From Enterobacter chuandaensis (lineage in GTDB: Bacteria > Pseudomonadota > Gammaproteobacteria > Enterobacterales > Enterobacteriaceae): DNA of 64,000 bases. Of this stretch, positions 55,688 through 64,000 are shown piece after piece. Location: positions 1-64,000 of the forward strand of contig NZ_QZCS01000018.1 in the NCBI RefSeq assembly GCF_003594915.1, written 5' to 3'. Both the position numbers and the translations under genes were made by a program. Within the stretch, counting starts at the first letter, position 1. The number at the start of each line of letters is the position of its first letter. The notes below the pieces were generated by a model. That model did no database searches. It saw only the letters and a program-made list of their open reading frames with translations, and was not told the DNA's origin.

Positions 55688-56851
55688 ATGTCTGTAATTA
55701 AGATGACCGATCTGGATCTGGCTGGTAAACGCGTTTTCATCCGTGCCGATCTGAACGTACCGGTTAAAGATGGCAAAGTGACCAGCGACGCGCGTATCCG
55801 CGCATCTCTGCCAACCATCGAACTGGCTCTGAAGCAGGGCGCGAAAGTGATGGTCACCTCCCACCTGGGCCGTCCAACCGAAGGCGAGTACAACGAAGAG
55901 TTCTCTCTGCTGCCAGTTGTTAATTACCTGAAAGACAAACTGTCCAACCCGGTTCGCCTGGTGAAAGATTACCTGGACGGCGTTGAAGTCGCTGCCGGTG
56001 AACTGGTTGTTCTGGAAAACGTTCGCTTCAACAAAGGCGAGAAGAAAGACGACGAAACCCTGTCCAAAAAATACGCTGCACTGTGCGACGTATTCGTCAT
56101 GGATGCATTCGGTACGGCTCACCGTGCGCAGGCGTCTACCCACGGTATCGGTAAATTCGCCGACGTCGCGTGTGCGGGTCCTCTGCTGGCTGACGAACTG
56201 GAAGCGCTGGGTAAAGCACTGAAAGAACCTGCTCGTCCAATGGTCGCTATCGTTGGTGGTTCTAAAGTGTCTACCAAACTGACCGTTCTGGATTCCCTGT
56301 CTAAAATCGCTGACCAGCTGATCGTTGGCGGTGGTATCGCAAACACCTTCGTTGCCGCTCAGGGCCACAACGTGGGTAAATCCCTGTATGAAGCAGACCT
56401 GGTTGACGAAGCCAAACGCCTGCTGGGCACCTGTGATATCCCGGTTCCAACTGACGTTCGCGTGGCGACCGAGTTCTCTGAAACCGCAACCGCGACCCTT
56501 AAATCTGTTAACGACATCAAAGATGAAGAGCAGATCCTGGACCTGGGCGACGTTTCTGCACAGAAACTGGCTGAAATCCTGAAAAACGCAAAAACTATCC
56601 TGTGGAACGGTCCTGTCGGCGTGTTCGAATTCCCGAACTTCCGTAAAGGGACTGAAATCGTTGCTAACGCTATCGCAGACAGCGAAGCGTTCTCTATCGC
56701 AGGCGGTGGTGACACCCTGGCAGCAATCGACCTGTTCGGTATCGCTGACAAGATCTCCTACATCTCCACTGGTGGCGGTGCATTCCTCGAGTTCGTGGAA
56801 GGCAAAGTTCTGCCAGCAGTAGCAATGCTCGAAGAGCGCGCTAAGAAGTAA
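55688..56851 (+). CDS. pgk: Phosphoglycerate kinase
   Basis: 387 aa, E. coli length. [20 protein letters not shown] (substrate Arg), [57 protein letters not shown], and [10 protein letters not shown] for nucleotide binding. Makes ATP from 1,3-bisphosphoglycerate. Codon use is that of a highly expressed gene. Follows epd by 49 bases. Confidence 0.98.
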   Translation: MSVIKMTDLDLAGKRVFIRADLNVPVKDGKVTSDARIRASLPTIELALKQGAKVMVTSHLGRPTEGEYNEEFSLLPVVNYLKDKLSNPVRLVKDYLDGVEVAAGELVVLENVRFNKGEKKDDETLSKKYAALCDVFVMDAFGTAHRAQASTHGIGKFADVACAGPLLADELEALGKALKEPARPMVAIVGGSKVSTKLTVLDSLSKIADQLIVGGGIANTFVAAQGHNVGKSLYEADLVDEAKRLLGTCDIPVPTDVRVATEFSETATATLKSVNDIKDEEQILDLGDVSAQKLAEILKNAKTILWNGPVGVFEFPNFRKGTEIVANAIADSEAFSIAGGGDTLAAIDLFGIADKISYISTGGGAFLEFVEGKVLPAVAMLEERAKK

Positions 56852-56943
56852 GCCATTCAGGGGCAGGGAAACCTGCCCAATTTTCAGCGCGCTTATAAGA
56901 GCTCGCACCTTTTCTAACGGCCGAAGATACAGGACTAAGCAAC

Positions 56944-58023
56944 ATGTCTAAAATTTTTGATTTCGTAAAACCTGGCGTTATCACTGGTGATGACGTACAG
57001 AAAGTGTTCCAGGTAGCTAAAGAAAACAACTTCGCTCTGCCAGCAGTTAACTGCGTGGGTACCGACTCCATCAACGCCGTACTGGAAACTGCTGCTAAAG
57101 TTAAAGCGCCAGTTATCGTTCAGTTCTCTAACGGCGGCGCTGCGTTCATCGCAGGTAAAGGCGTGAAAACTGACATTCCTCAGGGCGCTGCAATCCTGGG
57201 TGCTATTTCTGGTGCGCACCACGTTCACCAGATGGCTGAGCACTACGGTGTGCCAGTTATCCTGCACACTGACCACTGCGCGAAGAAACTGCTGCCGTGG
57301 ATCGACGGTCTGCTGGACGCGGGCGAAAAACACTTCGCAGCAACCGGTAAGCCACTGTTCTCTTCTCACATGATCGACCTGTCTGAAGAGTCACTGCACG
57401 AAAACATCGAAATCTGCTCTAAATACCTGGCGCGCATGGCCAAAATGGACATGACCCTGGAAATTGAACTGGGTTGCACCGGTGGTGAAGAAGACGGCGT
57501 GGACAACAGTCACATGGACGCTTCTGCCCTGTACACCCAGCCAGAAGACGTTGATTACGCTTACACCGAGCTGAGCAAAATCAGCCCACGCTTCACCATC
57601 GCAGCGTCCTTCGGTAACGTGCACGGCGTTTACAAACCAGGTAACGTGGTTCTGACCCCGACCATCCTGCGTGATTCTCAGGAATACGTGTCCAAGAAAC
57701 ACAACCTGCCGCACAACAGCCTGAACTTCGTCTTCCACGGCGGTTCCGGTTCTTCTGCTCAGGAAATCAAAGACTCCGTAAGCTACGGCGTAGTGAAAAT
57801 GAACATCGATACCGACACCCAGTGGGCAACCTGGGACGGTATCCTGCAGTACTACAAAACCAACGAAGCTTACCTGCAGGGCCAGCTGGGCAACCCGAAA
57901 GGCGAAGACCAGCCGAACAAGAAATACTACGATCCACGCGTATGGCTGCGCGCTGCACAGACGTCCATGGTGACCCGTCTGGAGCAGGCATTCAAAGAAC
58001 TGAACGCGATCGACGTTCTGTAA
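56944..58023 (+). CDS. fbaA: Class II fructose-bisphosphate aldolase
   Basis: 359 aa. Zinc ligands in VILHTDHCAKKLLPWIDGLL (His/Asp), Glu in LEIELGCTGGEEDGVDNS, His in SFGNVHGVYKPGNVVLTPTI and FHGGSGSSAQEIKDSVSYGV. Cleaves fructose 1,6-bisphosphate to DHAP and glyceraldehyde 3-phosphate. The last gene of the glycolytic run, followed by its own terminator. Confidence 0.98.
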   Translation: MSKIFDFVKPGVITGDDVQKVFQVAKENNFALPAVNCVGTDSINAVLETAAKVKAPVIVQFSNGGAAFIAGKGVKTDIPQGAAILGAISGAHHVHQMAEHYGVPVILHTDHCAKKLLPWIDGLLDAGEKHFAATGKPLFSSHMIDLSEESLHENIEICSKYLARMAKMDMTLEIELGCTGGEEDGVDNSHMDASALYTQPEDVDYAYTELSKISPRFTIAASFGNVHGVYKPGNVVLTPTILRDSQEYVSKKHNLPHNSLNFVFHGGSGSSAQEIKDSVSYGVVKMNIDTDTQWATWDGILQYYKTNEAYLQGQLGNPKGEDQPNKKYYDPRVWLRAAQTSMVTRLEQAFKELNAIDVL

Positions 58024-58045
58024 TTTGAGCTGCTAACAGCATCAG

Positions 58046-58072
58046 AAGGCCCGCAAATGCGGGCCTTTTTTT
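58046..58072 (+). terminator. fbaA terminator
   Basis: Nine-bp stem AAGGCCCGC / GCGGGCCTT with loop AAAT, then a T tract, 23 bases after the fbaA stop. Confidence 0.9.
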
Positions 58073-58209
58073 ATGCGTTTTCAACATGCTGCAACATCTG
58101 CTTTTGTGATCTGTTTGGCAAAACTTGCGCTTTTTGTTTACCCTTTACTGACCTGCCTGTCTCCCTGAGGGATAGATTTAGTGTTTTGGTTTAACAAAAG
58201 GAAGAATAA

Positions 58210-59064
58210 ATGGAACAACTCGATGTTGTAGACAGCATCAATCACGCCGGTAACTGGCTGGTGCGCAACCAGGCGTTATTGCTGAGCTACACCGTTAATA
58301 TTGCTGCTGCCATTGTCATTATCATCGTCGGGATGATCGTGGCGCGGATTGTATCGAACGCGGTCAATCGCGTGATGCTTGCTCGTCACATTGACGCCAC
58401 AGTGGCTGATTTCCTTTCTGCACTGGTGCGCTATGGCATCATCGCGTTCACGCTGATTGCAGCTCTGGGGCGCGTGGGCGTTCAGACGGCATCGGTTATT
58501 GCTGTGCTCGGTGCCGCTGGTCTGGCTACTGCGCTGGCGCTGCAGGGCTCGCTTTCAAACCTGGCGGCAGGCGTGCTGCTGGTCACCTTCCGTCCGTTCC
58601 GCTCGGGTGAATACGTTGATCTTGGCGGGATTGCCGGAACCGTGCTGCAGGTGCAGATTTTCTCAACAACGCTGCGTACCGTTGATGGCCGTATTGTGGT
58701 GGTGCCGAACGGTAAAATCATCGCCGGCAATATCATTAACTTCTCCCGCGAGCCGGTGCGCCGTAACGAGCTGATTATCAGCGTGGCGTATGATTCCGAC
58801 ATCGATCAGGTGAAGTCGCTGATCAGCAACATCATTGCATCAGACGATCGCATTCTGAAAGACAAAGAGCAGACGGTTCGCCTGAACGAGCTGGGCGCGT
58901 CCTCGATTAACTTTGTGGTGCGTATCTGGAGCAAAAGCAGCGATCTGCAAAACGTCTACTGGGACGTACTGGAACGCATCAAACGCGAGTTTGACGCCAA
59001 CGGCATCAGCTTCCCGTACCCGCAGATGGACGTAAATGTTAAAAAAGTCAAAGAAGCAGAGTAA
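58210..59064 (+). CDS. mscS: Small-conductance mechanosensitive channel
   Basis: 284 aa, close to E. coli MscS (286). Three helices: TM1 about 28-57, TM2 about 66-88, TM3 about 95-125 with the pore glycine/alanine pattern [20 protein letters not shown] and [20 protein letters not shown]. Cytoplasmic beta/alpha vestibule with [20 protein letters not shown]. Opens on membrane tension to release solutes in hypo-osmotic shock. Confidence 0.97.
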   Translation: MEQLDVVDSINHAGNWLVRNQALLLSYTVNIAAAIVIIIVGMIVARIVSNAVNRVMLARHIDATVADFLSALVRYGIIAFTLIAALGRVGVQTASVIAVLGAAGLATALALQGSLSNLAAGVLLVTFRPFRSGEYVDLGGIAGTVLQVQIFSTTLRTVDGRIVVVPNGKIIAGNIINFSREPVRRNELIISVAYDSDIDQVKSLISNIIASDDRILKDKEQTVRLNELGASSINFVVRIWSKSSDLQNVYWDVLERIKREFDANGISFPYPQMDVNVKKVKEAE

Positions 59065-59072
59065 CTTTACCA

Positions 59073-59106
59073 GTAGGCCCGGTAAGCGCTAGCCACCGGG
59101 CTTTTT
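59073..59106 (+). repeat. REP element (family B) after mscS
   Basis: GTAGGCCCGGTAAGCGCTAG / CCACCGGGC palindrome followed by TTTTTGG; may terminate mscS. Confidence 0.75.
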
Positions 59107-59207
59107 GGTTATTAGCCGTGCTAATCCCCAATTAATATTATCCATTTCCTCTTATGTAATTCGCGCAGTATAGTCAACTTCCAGAACAATACTGTGAGAA
59201 TTTCTTC

Positions 59208-59843
59208 ATGTTATCGTATTATTTTCAGGGGCTTGCGTTAGGCACGGCCATGATCCTCCCCCTTGGTCCACAAAATGCGTTTGTGATGAACCAGGGCATT
59301 CGCCGCCAGTATCATCTGATGATTGCCCTGCTATGCGCGGTGAGCGATTTGCTGCTGATTTGCGCCGGGATCTTTGGCGGCAGCGCGTTGCTGATGCAAT
59401 CCCCATGGCTGCTGGCGCTGGTCACCTGGGGCGGCGTGGCGTTCCTGCTGTGGTACGGATTCGGTGCCCTGAAAACTGCAATGAGCAGCAATCTTGAACT
59501 GGCGAGCGCCGAAGTGATGAAGCAAGGGCGCTGGAAGATTATCGTCACCATGCTGGCGGTCACCTGGCTAAATCCGCACGTCTACCTCGATACCTTTGTG
59601 GTGCTGGGCAGCCTGGGCGGACAGCTGGACGTTGAGCCGAAACGCTGGTTTGCGCTCGGCACGGTCAGTGCCTCTTTCCTCTGGTTCTTCGGCCTGGCAA
59701 TCCTGGCAGCGTGGCTGGCACCGCGCCTGCGGACTGCTAAAGCGCAGCGCATCATTAATACGCTGGTGGGGCTGGTGATGTGGTTTATCGCTTTCCAGCT
59801 GGCGAAAGAGGGGATTCATCACGTACAGGGATTGTTCAACTAA
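59208..59843 (+). CDS. argO: Arginine exporter ArgO
   Basis: 211-aa LysE-family exporter with five or six helices: [20 protein letters not shown] (signature), [34 protein letters not shown] [20 protein letters not shown] and [20 protein letters not shown]. Exports arginine and canavanine. E. coli argO is activated by ArgP, whose gene lies 870 bases away. Confidence 0.95.
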   Translation: MLSYYFQGLALGTAMILPLGPQNAFVMNQGIRRQYHLMIALLCAVSDLLLICAGIFGGSALLMQSPWLLALVTWGGVAFLLWYGFGALKTAMSSNLELASAEVMKQGRWKIIVTMLAVTWLNPHVYLDTFVVLGSLGGQLDVEPKRWFALGTVSASFLWFFGLAILAAWLAPRLRTAKAQRIINTLVGLVMWFIAFQLAKEGIHHVQGLFN

Positions 59844-59936
59844 GCGTTTGTCTTATGGACATCTGAACAAGACCCGCTAAGCTTGCTGGCATGCGCCCTG
59901 TTGTTGGGGCACTCTTCGCAACATGGAGGAATGACA

Positions 59937-60668
59937 GTGAAGTTTAAAGTGATGGCCCTGGCGGCATTAGTAAGTTTAGGTGCGGTGTCGGTGCAGGCAA
60001 GTGAACTGCCGGATGGCCCGCACATCGTCACGTCAGGCACCGCAAGCGTGGACGCGGTACCGGATGTTGCAACCCTGGCAATTGAAGTGAATGTGGCTGC
60101 AAAAGATGCCGCTTCCGCCAAAAAACAGGCAGACGATCGTGTTGCGCAATATCTCTCTTTCCTGGAACAGAACGGTGTTGCTAAAAAAGACATCAGCTCT
60201 GCGAACCTGCGTACCCAACCGGATTACGACTACCAGAACGGCAAAAGTATCCTGAAAGGCTATCGCGCCGTGCGCACTGTGGAAGTGACCGTGCGCCAGC
60301 TGGACAAGCTGAATTCCCTGCTGGACGGCGCGCTGAAGGCGGGCCTGAACGAAATCCGTTCTGTGTCGCTGGGCGTTGCGCAACCGGAGAAGTATAAAGA
60401 CGAAGCGCGTAAAGCGGCGATTGACGATGCTATTCATCAGGCGGAACAGCTGGCGTCCGGCTTCAAGAGTAAGCTCGGCCCGGTTTACAGCGTGCGTTAC
60501 CACGTCTCTAACTACCAGCCAAGCCCGATGGTGCGGATGATGAAGGCGGATGCCGCCCCGGTTTCTGCTCAGGAAACCTACGAGCAGCCAACCATTCAGT
60601 TCGACGATCAGGTGGATGTGGTCTTCCAGCTGGAGCCTGTTGCAGCACAGCCGAAACCTGCACAATAA
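59937..60668 (+). CDS. yggE: SIMPL (DUF541) domain periplasmic protein YggE
   Basis: 243 aa from GTG 59937, which puts GGAGGA 7 bases upstream and gives the family start (VKFKVMALAALVSLGAVSVQ, read as Met); ATG 59931 touches the ribosome site. Signal peptide to about residue 21. SIMPL domain: HIVTSGTASVDAVPDVATLA, AKKDISSANLRTQPDYDYQN, GYRAVRTVEVTVRQLDKLNS. Linked in E. coli to lower oxidative stress; forms oligomeric rings in related proteins. Confidence 0.93.
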   Translation: MKFKVMALAALVSLGAVSVQASELPDGPHIVTSGTASVDAVPDVATLAIEVNVAAKDAASAKKQADDRVAQYLSFLEQNGVAKKDISSANLRTQPDYDYQNGKSILKGYRAVRTVEVTVRQLDKLNSLLDGALKAGLNEIRSVSLGVAQPEKYKDEARKAAIDDAIHQAEQLASGFKSKLGPVYSVRYHVSNYQPSPMVRMMKADAAPVSAQETYEQPTIQFDDQVDVVFQLEPVAAQPKPAQ

Positions 60669-60671
60669 TCA

Positions 60672-60710
60672 GTAGGCCGGGTAAGGCGTAGCCGCCACCC
60701 GGCTTTTCTT
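60672..60710 (+). repeat. REP element (family B) between yggE and argP
   Basis: GTAGGCCGGGTAAGGCGTAG / CCGCCACCCGGC palindrome followed by TTTTC, between convergent yggE and argP. Confidence 0.78.
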
Positions 60711-60711
60711 T

Positions 60712-61605
60712 TTAATCCTGCCTCAAAACCTTGTGCCCAAATGCCAGCAGCGCGTCGGTGACGTTGCGCATCATGCGGCTTTCCGGCGCAAAGCGGTGCC
60801 AGTACAGCATCCGGCGCTGATAGAGACCCGGCGTTAAATCAATCAGCTCACCGCTTTTTAACTCTTTCTCAATTTGCAGATGTGGGATCATGCAGCAGGT
60901 GGTGCCCTGACGTGCAAGCTGCACAAAGGCTTCTGACGAGTTGACGATATGGCACGGCACGCTGCCCGGAGGCAGGTCGAAATTCTGCTGCAGGAAAGCC
61001 TGATGCATATCGTCCAGATGGTCGAACGCCACGGCAGGCGCCTTCAGCAGCGCGGCGCGGGTGACGCCGTTCGGGAAGTAGCGCTCAGCGAAGGCTTTTG
61101 AACCGACAAACAGGTAGTCCAGCGCACCTAGCTGATCCACCAGGCAGCTCGGCAGCGCCTGAGGCTGGATACTGACCGCCCCAACCACTTCACCGCGACG
61201 CAGGCGCTCCTGGGTGCGGGTTTCATCTTCAACCTGGAGATTCAGGCGGATAGGGGAGTCGGCCAGCACTGGCGCAAGAGCCGGCAACAGCCAGGTTGCC
61301 AGACTGTCAGCGTTGACCGCCAGCGAGAGCAGCAGCGGCGTGGAGCCCGTTTGTTCATCACCCAGCCACTCATCTTCCAGCAGTTCAACCTGGCGCAGCA
61401 GGGCGAGGAGCTTTTGCCCTTGTTCCGTTGGACGCGGCGGCACGGTACGCACCAGCAGCGGCTGCCCGAACATGTTTTCAAGCTGTTTGATACGCTGTGA
61501 TACGGCGGACTGGGTGATGCACAGCTTTTGCGCCGCGCGTTCAAAACCGCGTTCACGAATAACTGCATCAAGTGCCTGTAGTGTTCTGTAGTCCGGACGT
61601 TTCAT
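60712..61605 (-). CDS. argP: LysR-type regulator ArgP (IciA)
   Basis: 297 aa. N-terminal helix-turn-helix [40 protein letters not shown], then the effector domain with [20 protein letters not shown]. Activates argO with arginine and is inhibited by lysine in E. coli; also known as an inhibitor of replication initiation in vitro. Divergent from rpiA. Confidence 0.96.
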   Translation of the reverse strand: MKRPDYRTLQALDAVIRERGFERAAQKLCITQSAVSQRIKQLENMFGQPLLVRTVPPRPTEQGQKLLALLRQVELLEDEWLGDEQTGSTPLLLSLAVNADSLATWLLPALAPVLADSPIRLNLQVEDETRTQERLRRGEVVGAVSIQPQALPSCLVDQLGALDYLFVGSKAFAERYFPNGVTRAALLKAPAVAFDHLDDMHQAFLQQNFDLPPGSVPCHIVNSSEAFVQLARQGTTCCMIPHLQIEKELKSGELIDLTPGLYQRRMLYWHRFAPESRMMRNVTDALLAFGHKVLRQD

Positions 61606-61732
61606 TGCTCTGGCTGACTCCTTAATTTTGCTTAATCTGCACTATGACACAATTTTCCCTTCGTGGCAGACGAAATCCATTCGACGTGTTCTATAATGCG
61701 CCCTGAGTTTTCACACCACAGGCAAAACGATC

Positions 61733-62392
61733 ATGACGCAGGATGAACTGAAAAAAGCAGTAGGATGGGCCGCTCTCCAGTACGTACAGCCAGGTACCAT
61801 TGTCGGTGTTGGTACAGGGTCGACGGCGGCACACTTTATCGATGCGCTGGGCACGATGAAGGGGCAGATCGAGGGCGCGGTTTCCAGCTCCGATGCCTCC
61901 ACGGAAAAGCTGAAAAGCCTCGGCATTACCGTTTTCGATCTCAACGAAGTGGACTGTCTGGGGATTTACGTTGATGGCGCGGATGAAATCAACGGCCACA
62001 TGCAGATGATCAAAGGCGGCGGCGCGGCGCTGACCCGCGAAAAGATCATTGCTTCCGTTGCGGACAAGTTCATCTGCATCGCGGATGCCTCCAAGCAGGT
62101 CGATATTCTGGGGAATTTCCCGCTGCCGGTTGAAGTGATCCCGATGGCTCGCAGTGCGGTTGCGCGTCAGCTGGTGAAGCTGGGCGGTCGTCCGGAATAT
62201 CGTCAGGGCGTGGTGACCGACAACGGTAACGTGATCCTCGACGTTCATGGCCTGGAAATCCTCGACGCGATTGCGCTGGAAAATGCCATCAATAGCATTC
62301 CAGGCGTAGTCACTGTAGGGTTATTTGCCAACCGTGGCGCGGACGTGGCGCTGATCGGCACTGCTGACGGCGTGAAAACCATCGTAAAATGA
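61733..62392 (+). CDS. rpiA: Ribose-5-phosphate isomerase A
   Basis: 219 aa, E. coli length. [20 protein letters not shown] (phosphate loop), [36 protein letters not shown] (catalytic Asp), [20 protein letters not shown] (Glu/Lys). Interconverts ribulose and ribose 5-phosphates. Stable fit with tktA in the pentose phosphate pathway. Confidence 0.98.
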   Translation: MTQDELKKAVGWAALQYVQPGTIVGVGTGSTAAHFIDALGTMKGQIEGAVSSSDASTEKLKSLGITVFDLNEVDCLGIYVDGADEINGHMQMIKGGGAALTREKIIASVADKFICIADASKQVDILGNFPLPVEVIPMARSAVARQLVKLGGRPEYRQGVVTDNGNVILDVHGLEILDAIALENAINSIPGVVTVGLFANRGADVALIGTADGVKTIVK

Positions 62393-62397
62393 TCTGA

Positions 62398-62420
62398 CGG
62401 GGGGAGTTCTCCCCCCGCTA
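62398..62420 (+). terminator. Hairpin after rpiA
   Basis: CGGGGGGAG / CTCCCCCCG nearly without loop, five bases after the rpiA stop, followed by A/T-rich CTAAAAAATTTTTTG. Probably a terminator, although the T tract is displaced. Confidence 0.5.
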
Positions 62421-62658
62421 AAAAATTTTTGAAAAGCTAAATTCGGTGACTTGTGTCACGTTTTTCCGCCTCTTTTGCCGATCCTGCCACGTTCATAAAT
62501 TTCCACAGCATTTTCCTCTGCCATTTAGCCCTGTATGACTTTTCTTCAGAGTGCCGACGCAAACGTTCATATTGCTGCAATAGTTTTTTTTGATATGTTG
62601 GCTACAGCGGATTTTAATCCAGCACAACATCAGTTCAGATAAAAACAGGGTCGGGGAA

Positions 62659-63891
62659 ATGGCAAAGGTATCACTGGAGAAAGACAAAATTAAATTCCTG
62701 CTGGTCGAGGGCGTGCATCAAAAAGCAATCGATAGCCTTCGTGCGGCAGGTTACACCAACATCGAATTTCACAAAGGCGCGCTGGACACCGAAGAGCTGA
62801 AAGCGGCCATCCGTGATGCCCATTTCATTGGCCTGCGATCCCGTACTCACCTGACTGAAGATGTGATTGCCGCGGCGGAAAAGCTGGTTGCCATTGGCTG
62901 CTTCTGCATCGGCACCAACCAGGTCGACCTGAATGCTGCCGCCAAACGCGGTATCCCGGTCTTTAACGCCCCGTTCTCCAACACCCGTTCCGTGGCGGAG
63001 CTGGTGATTGGCGAACTGCTGCTGCTGCTGCGCGGTATCCCGGAAGCTAACGCTAAAGCGCACCGCGGCGTGTGGAACAAACTGGCAGCGGGCTCATACG
63101 AAGCTCGTGGTAAAAAACTGGGTATCATCGGCTACGGCCACATCGGTACGCAGCTCGGTATTCTGGCGGAATCCCTGGGTATGCACGTGTTTTTCTACGA
63201 TATCGAAAGCAAGCTGCCGCTGGGCAATGCGACCCAGGTTCAACACCTGTCTGACCTGCTGAACATGAGCGACGTGGTGAGCCTGCACGTGCCGGAAAAC
63301 GCCTCCACCAAAAACATGATGGGCGCGGAAGAGCTGGCGCTGATGAAGCCGGGCTCTCTGCTGATCAACGCCGCTCGCGGTACGGTGGTCGATATTCCTG
63401 CGCTGTGCGACGCGCTGAAGCGTAAGCATCTGGCGGGGGCGGCCATCGACGTGTTCCCGACGGAGCCTGCCACCAACAGCGATCCGTTTAACTCTCCGCT
63501 GTGTGAATTCGACAACGTGATCCTGACGCCACACATCGGCGGTTCGACTCAGGAAGCGCAGGAGAATATCGGTCTGGAAGTGGCGGGTAAGCTGAGCAAA
63601 TATTCCGACAACGGTTCAACGCTCTCTGCGGTGAACTTCCCGGAAGTGTCTTTGCCGCTGCACGGTGGTCGTCGTCTGCTGCACATCCACGAAAACCGTC
63701 CTGGCGTGCTGACCGCCATCAACCAGATCTTTGCCGAGCAGAGCGTTAACATTGCGGCCCAGTACCTGCAAACCAACTCGCAGATGGGCTACGTGGTTAT
63801 CGATATTGAAGCCGATGAAGATGTTGCCGAGAAAGCGCTGCAGAGCATGAAGGCCATACCGGGAACGATTCGCGCGCGTCTGCTGTACTGA
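62659..63891 (+). CDS. serA: D-3-phosphoglycerate dehydrogenase
   Basis: 410 aa from ATG 62659 (MAKVSLEKDKIKFLLVEGVH), the E. coli length; GGGG lies before it. NAD-binding LGIIGYGHIGTQLGILAESL, catalytic Arg in INAARGTVVDIPALCDAL, His in LTPHIGGSTQEAQENIG. A C-terminal ACT domain (residues about 337-410, HENRPGVLTAINQIFAEQSV) binds serine for feedback inhibition. First step of serine synthesis. The upstream frame to 62590 is not family sequence. Confidence 0.98.
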   Translation: MAKVSLEKDKIKFLLVEGVHQKAIDSLRAAGYTNIEFHKGALDTEELKAAIRDAHFIGLRSRTHLTEDVIAAAEKLVAIGCFCIGTNQVDLNAAAKRGIPVFNAPFSNTRSVAELVIGELLLLLRGIPEANAKAHRGVWNKLAAGSYEARGKKLGIIGYGHIGTQLGILAESLGMHVFFYDIESKLPLGNATQVQHLSDLLNMSDVVSLHVPENASTKNMMGAEELALMKPGSLLINAARGTVVDIPALCDALKRKHLAGAAIDVFPTEPATNSDPFNSPLCEFDNVILTPHIGGSTQEAQENIGLEVAGKLSKYSDNGSTLSAVNFPEVSLPLHGGRRLLHIHENRPGVLTAINQIFAEQSVNIAAQYLQTNSQMGYVVIDIEADEDVAEKALQSMKAIPGTIRARLLY

Positions 63892-63909
63892 TCCTTGCGG
63901 TCTGTGGTG

Positions 63910-63989
63910 TCGGGTGGCGCTGACGCTTACCCGACCTACAATGTTCGAGGTTTTTCGTAGGCCGGGTAAGGCGCAGCCGCCACCCGGCT
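63910..63989. repeat. REP pair (family B) after serA
   Basis: 63910-63938 (GTCGGGTGGCGCTGACGCTT...CCCGAC) and 63958-63989 (GTAGGCCGGGTAAGGCGCAG...CCACCCGGC), in opposite orientation, the typical two-REP arrangement. Confidence 0.85.
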
Positions 63990-64000
63990 TTATGCTACCA

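Overview
The window is a chromosomal segment of an enteric bacterium, most likely Enterobacter or a close relative (inference). From about 13.7 kb rightward, gene order follows the Escherichia coli speC-to-serA region (yqgA, speC, nupG, mltC, yggX, mutY, trmB, yggL, yggN, hemW, rdgB, yggU, yggT, yggS, yggR, yqgF, yqgE, gshB, rsmE, endA, sprT, galP, metK, speA, speB, loiP, tktA, epd, pgk, fbaA, mscS, argO, yggE, argP, rpiA, serA). Enterobacter-like additions are a citrate-fermentation cluster, an OprD-type porin and two families of dispersed palindromic repeats.

Region 1 (1-13683) is a decayed genomic island abutting the 3' end of a tRNA-Phe gene, a classic integration site. It carries an intact archaic (Csu/sigma type, SCPU-domain) chaperone-usher fimbrial operon. 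After that comes a scrap yard: an IS256-family transposase stub, a truncated second SCPU pilin ending at an internally deleted IS1, a frameshifted DinI-family gene behind two tandem LexA boxes, a small unknown membrane protein, a UmuD-like remnant, a complete IS26 without target duplication, and two N-terminal stubs of tyrosine integrases. A DUF4041/T5orf172 (GIY-YIG) coiled-coil protein is split by a frame change at an A8 tract. No intact integrase is visible, so the island looks fixed in place.

Region 2 (13684-28400) has tRNA-Phe with its promoter and terminator, yqgA, ornithine decarboxylase speC, then a citrate module. A CitA/CitB-type two-component system is divergent from a 2-hydroxycarboxylate transporter, a fumarylacetoacetate-hydrolase-family enzyme and citCDEFXG. 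No oadGAB oxaloacetate decarboxylase genes are present; the FAH-family enzyme could take that place (inference). The nucleoside permease nupG follows.

Region 3 (28400-44300) is core housekeeping: cell-wall lysis (mltC), Fe-S/oxidative damage and DNA repair (yggX, mutY), tRNA/rRNA methylation (trmB, rsmE), nucleotide-pool cleaning (rdgB), PLP homeostasis (yggS), glutathione synthesis (gshB), endonuclease I and galactose uptake (galP, with a CRP site and two GalR-type operators). An AT-rich Mrr-like restriction endonuclease gene, broken at a G6 tract, sits between sprT and galP.

Region 4 (44300-64000) has metK, the polyamine genes speA/speB (with small ORFs upstream), an OprD-like porin, loiP, tktA, the epd-pgk-fbaA glycolytic operon, mscS, argO with its likely regulator argP, rpiA and serA. 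Together with speC this puts both routes to putrescine (ornithine and arginine/agmatine) in one window, plus the S-adenosylmethionine synthase needed for spermidine.
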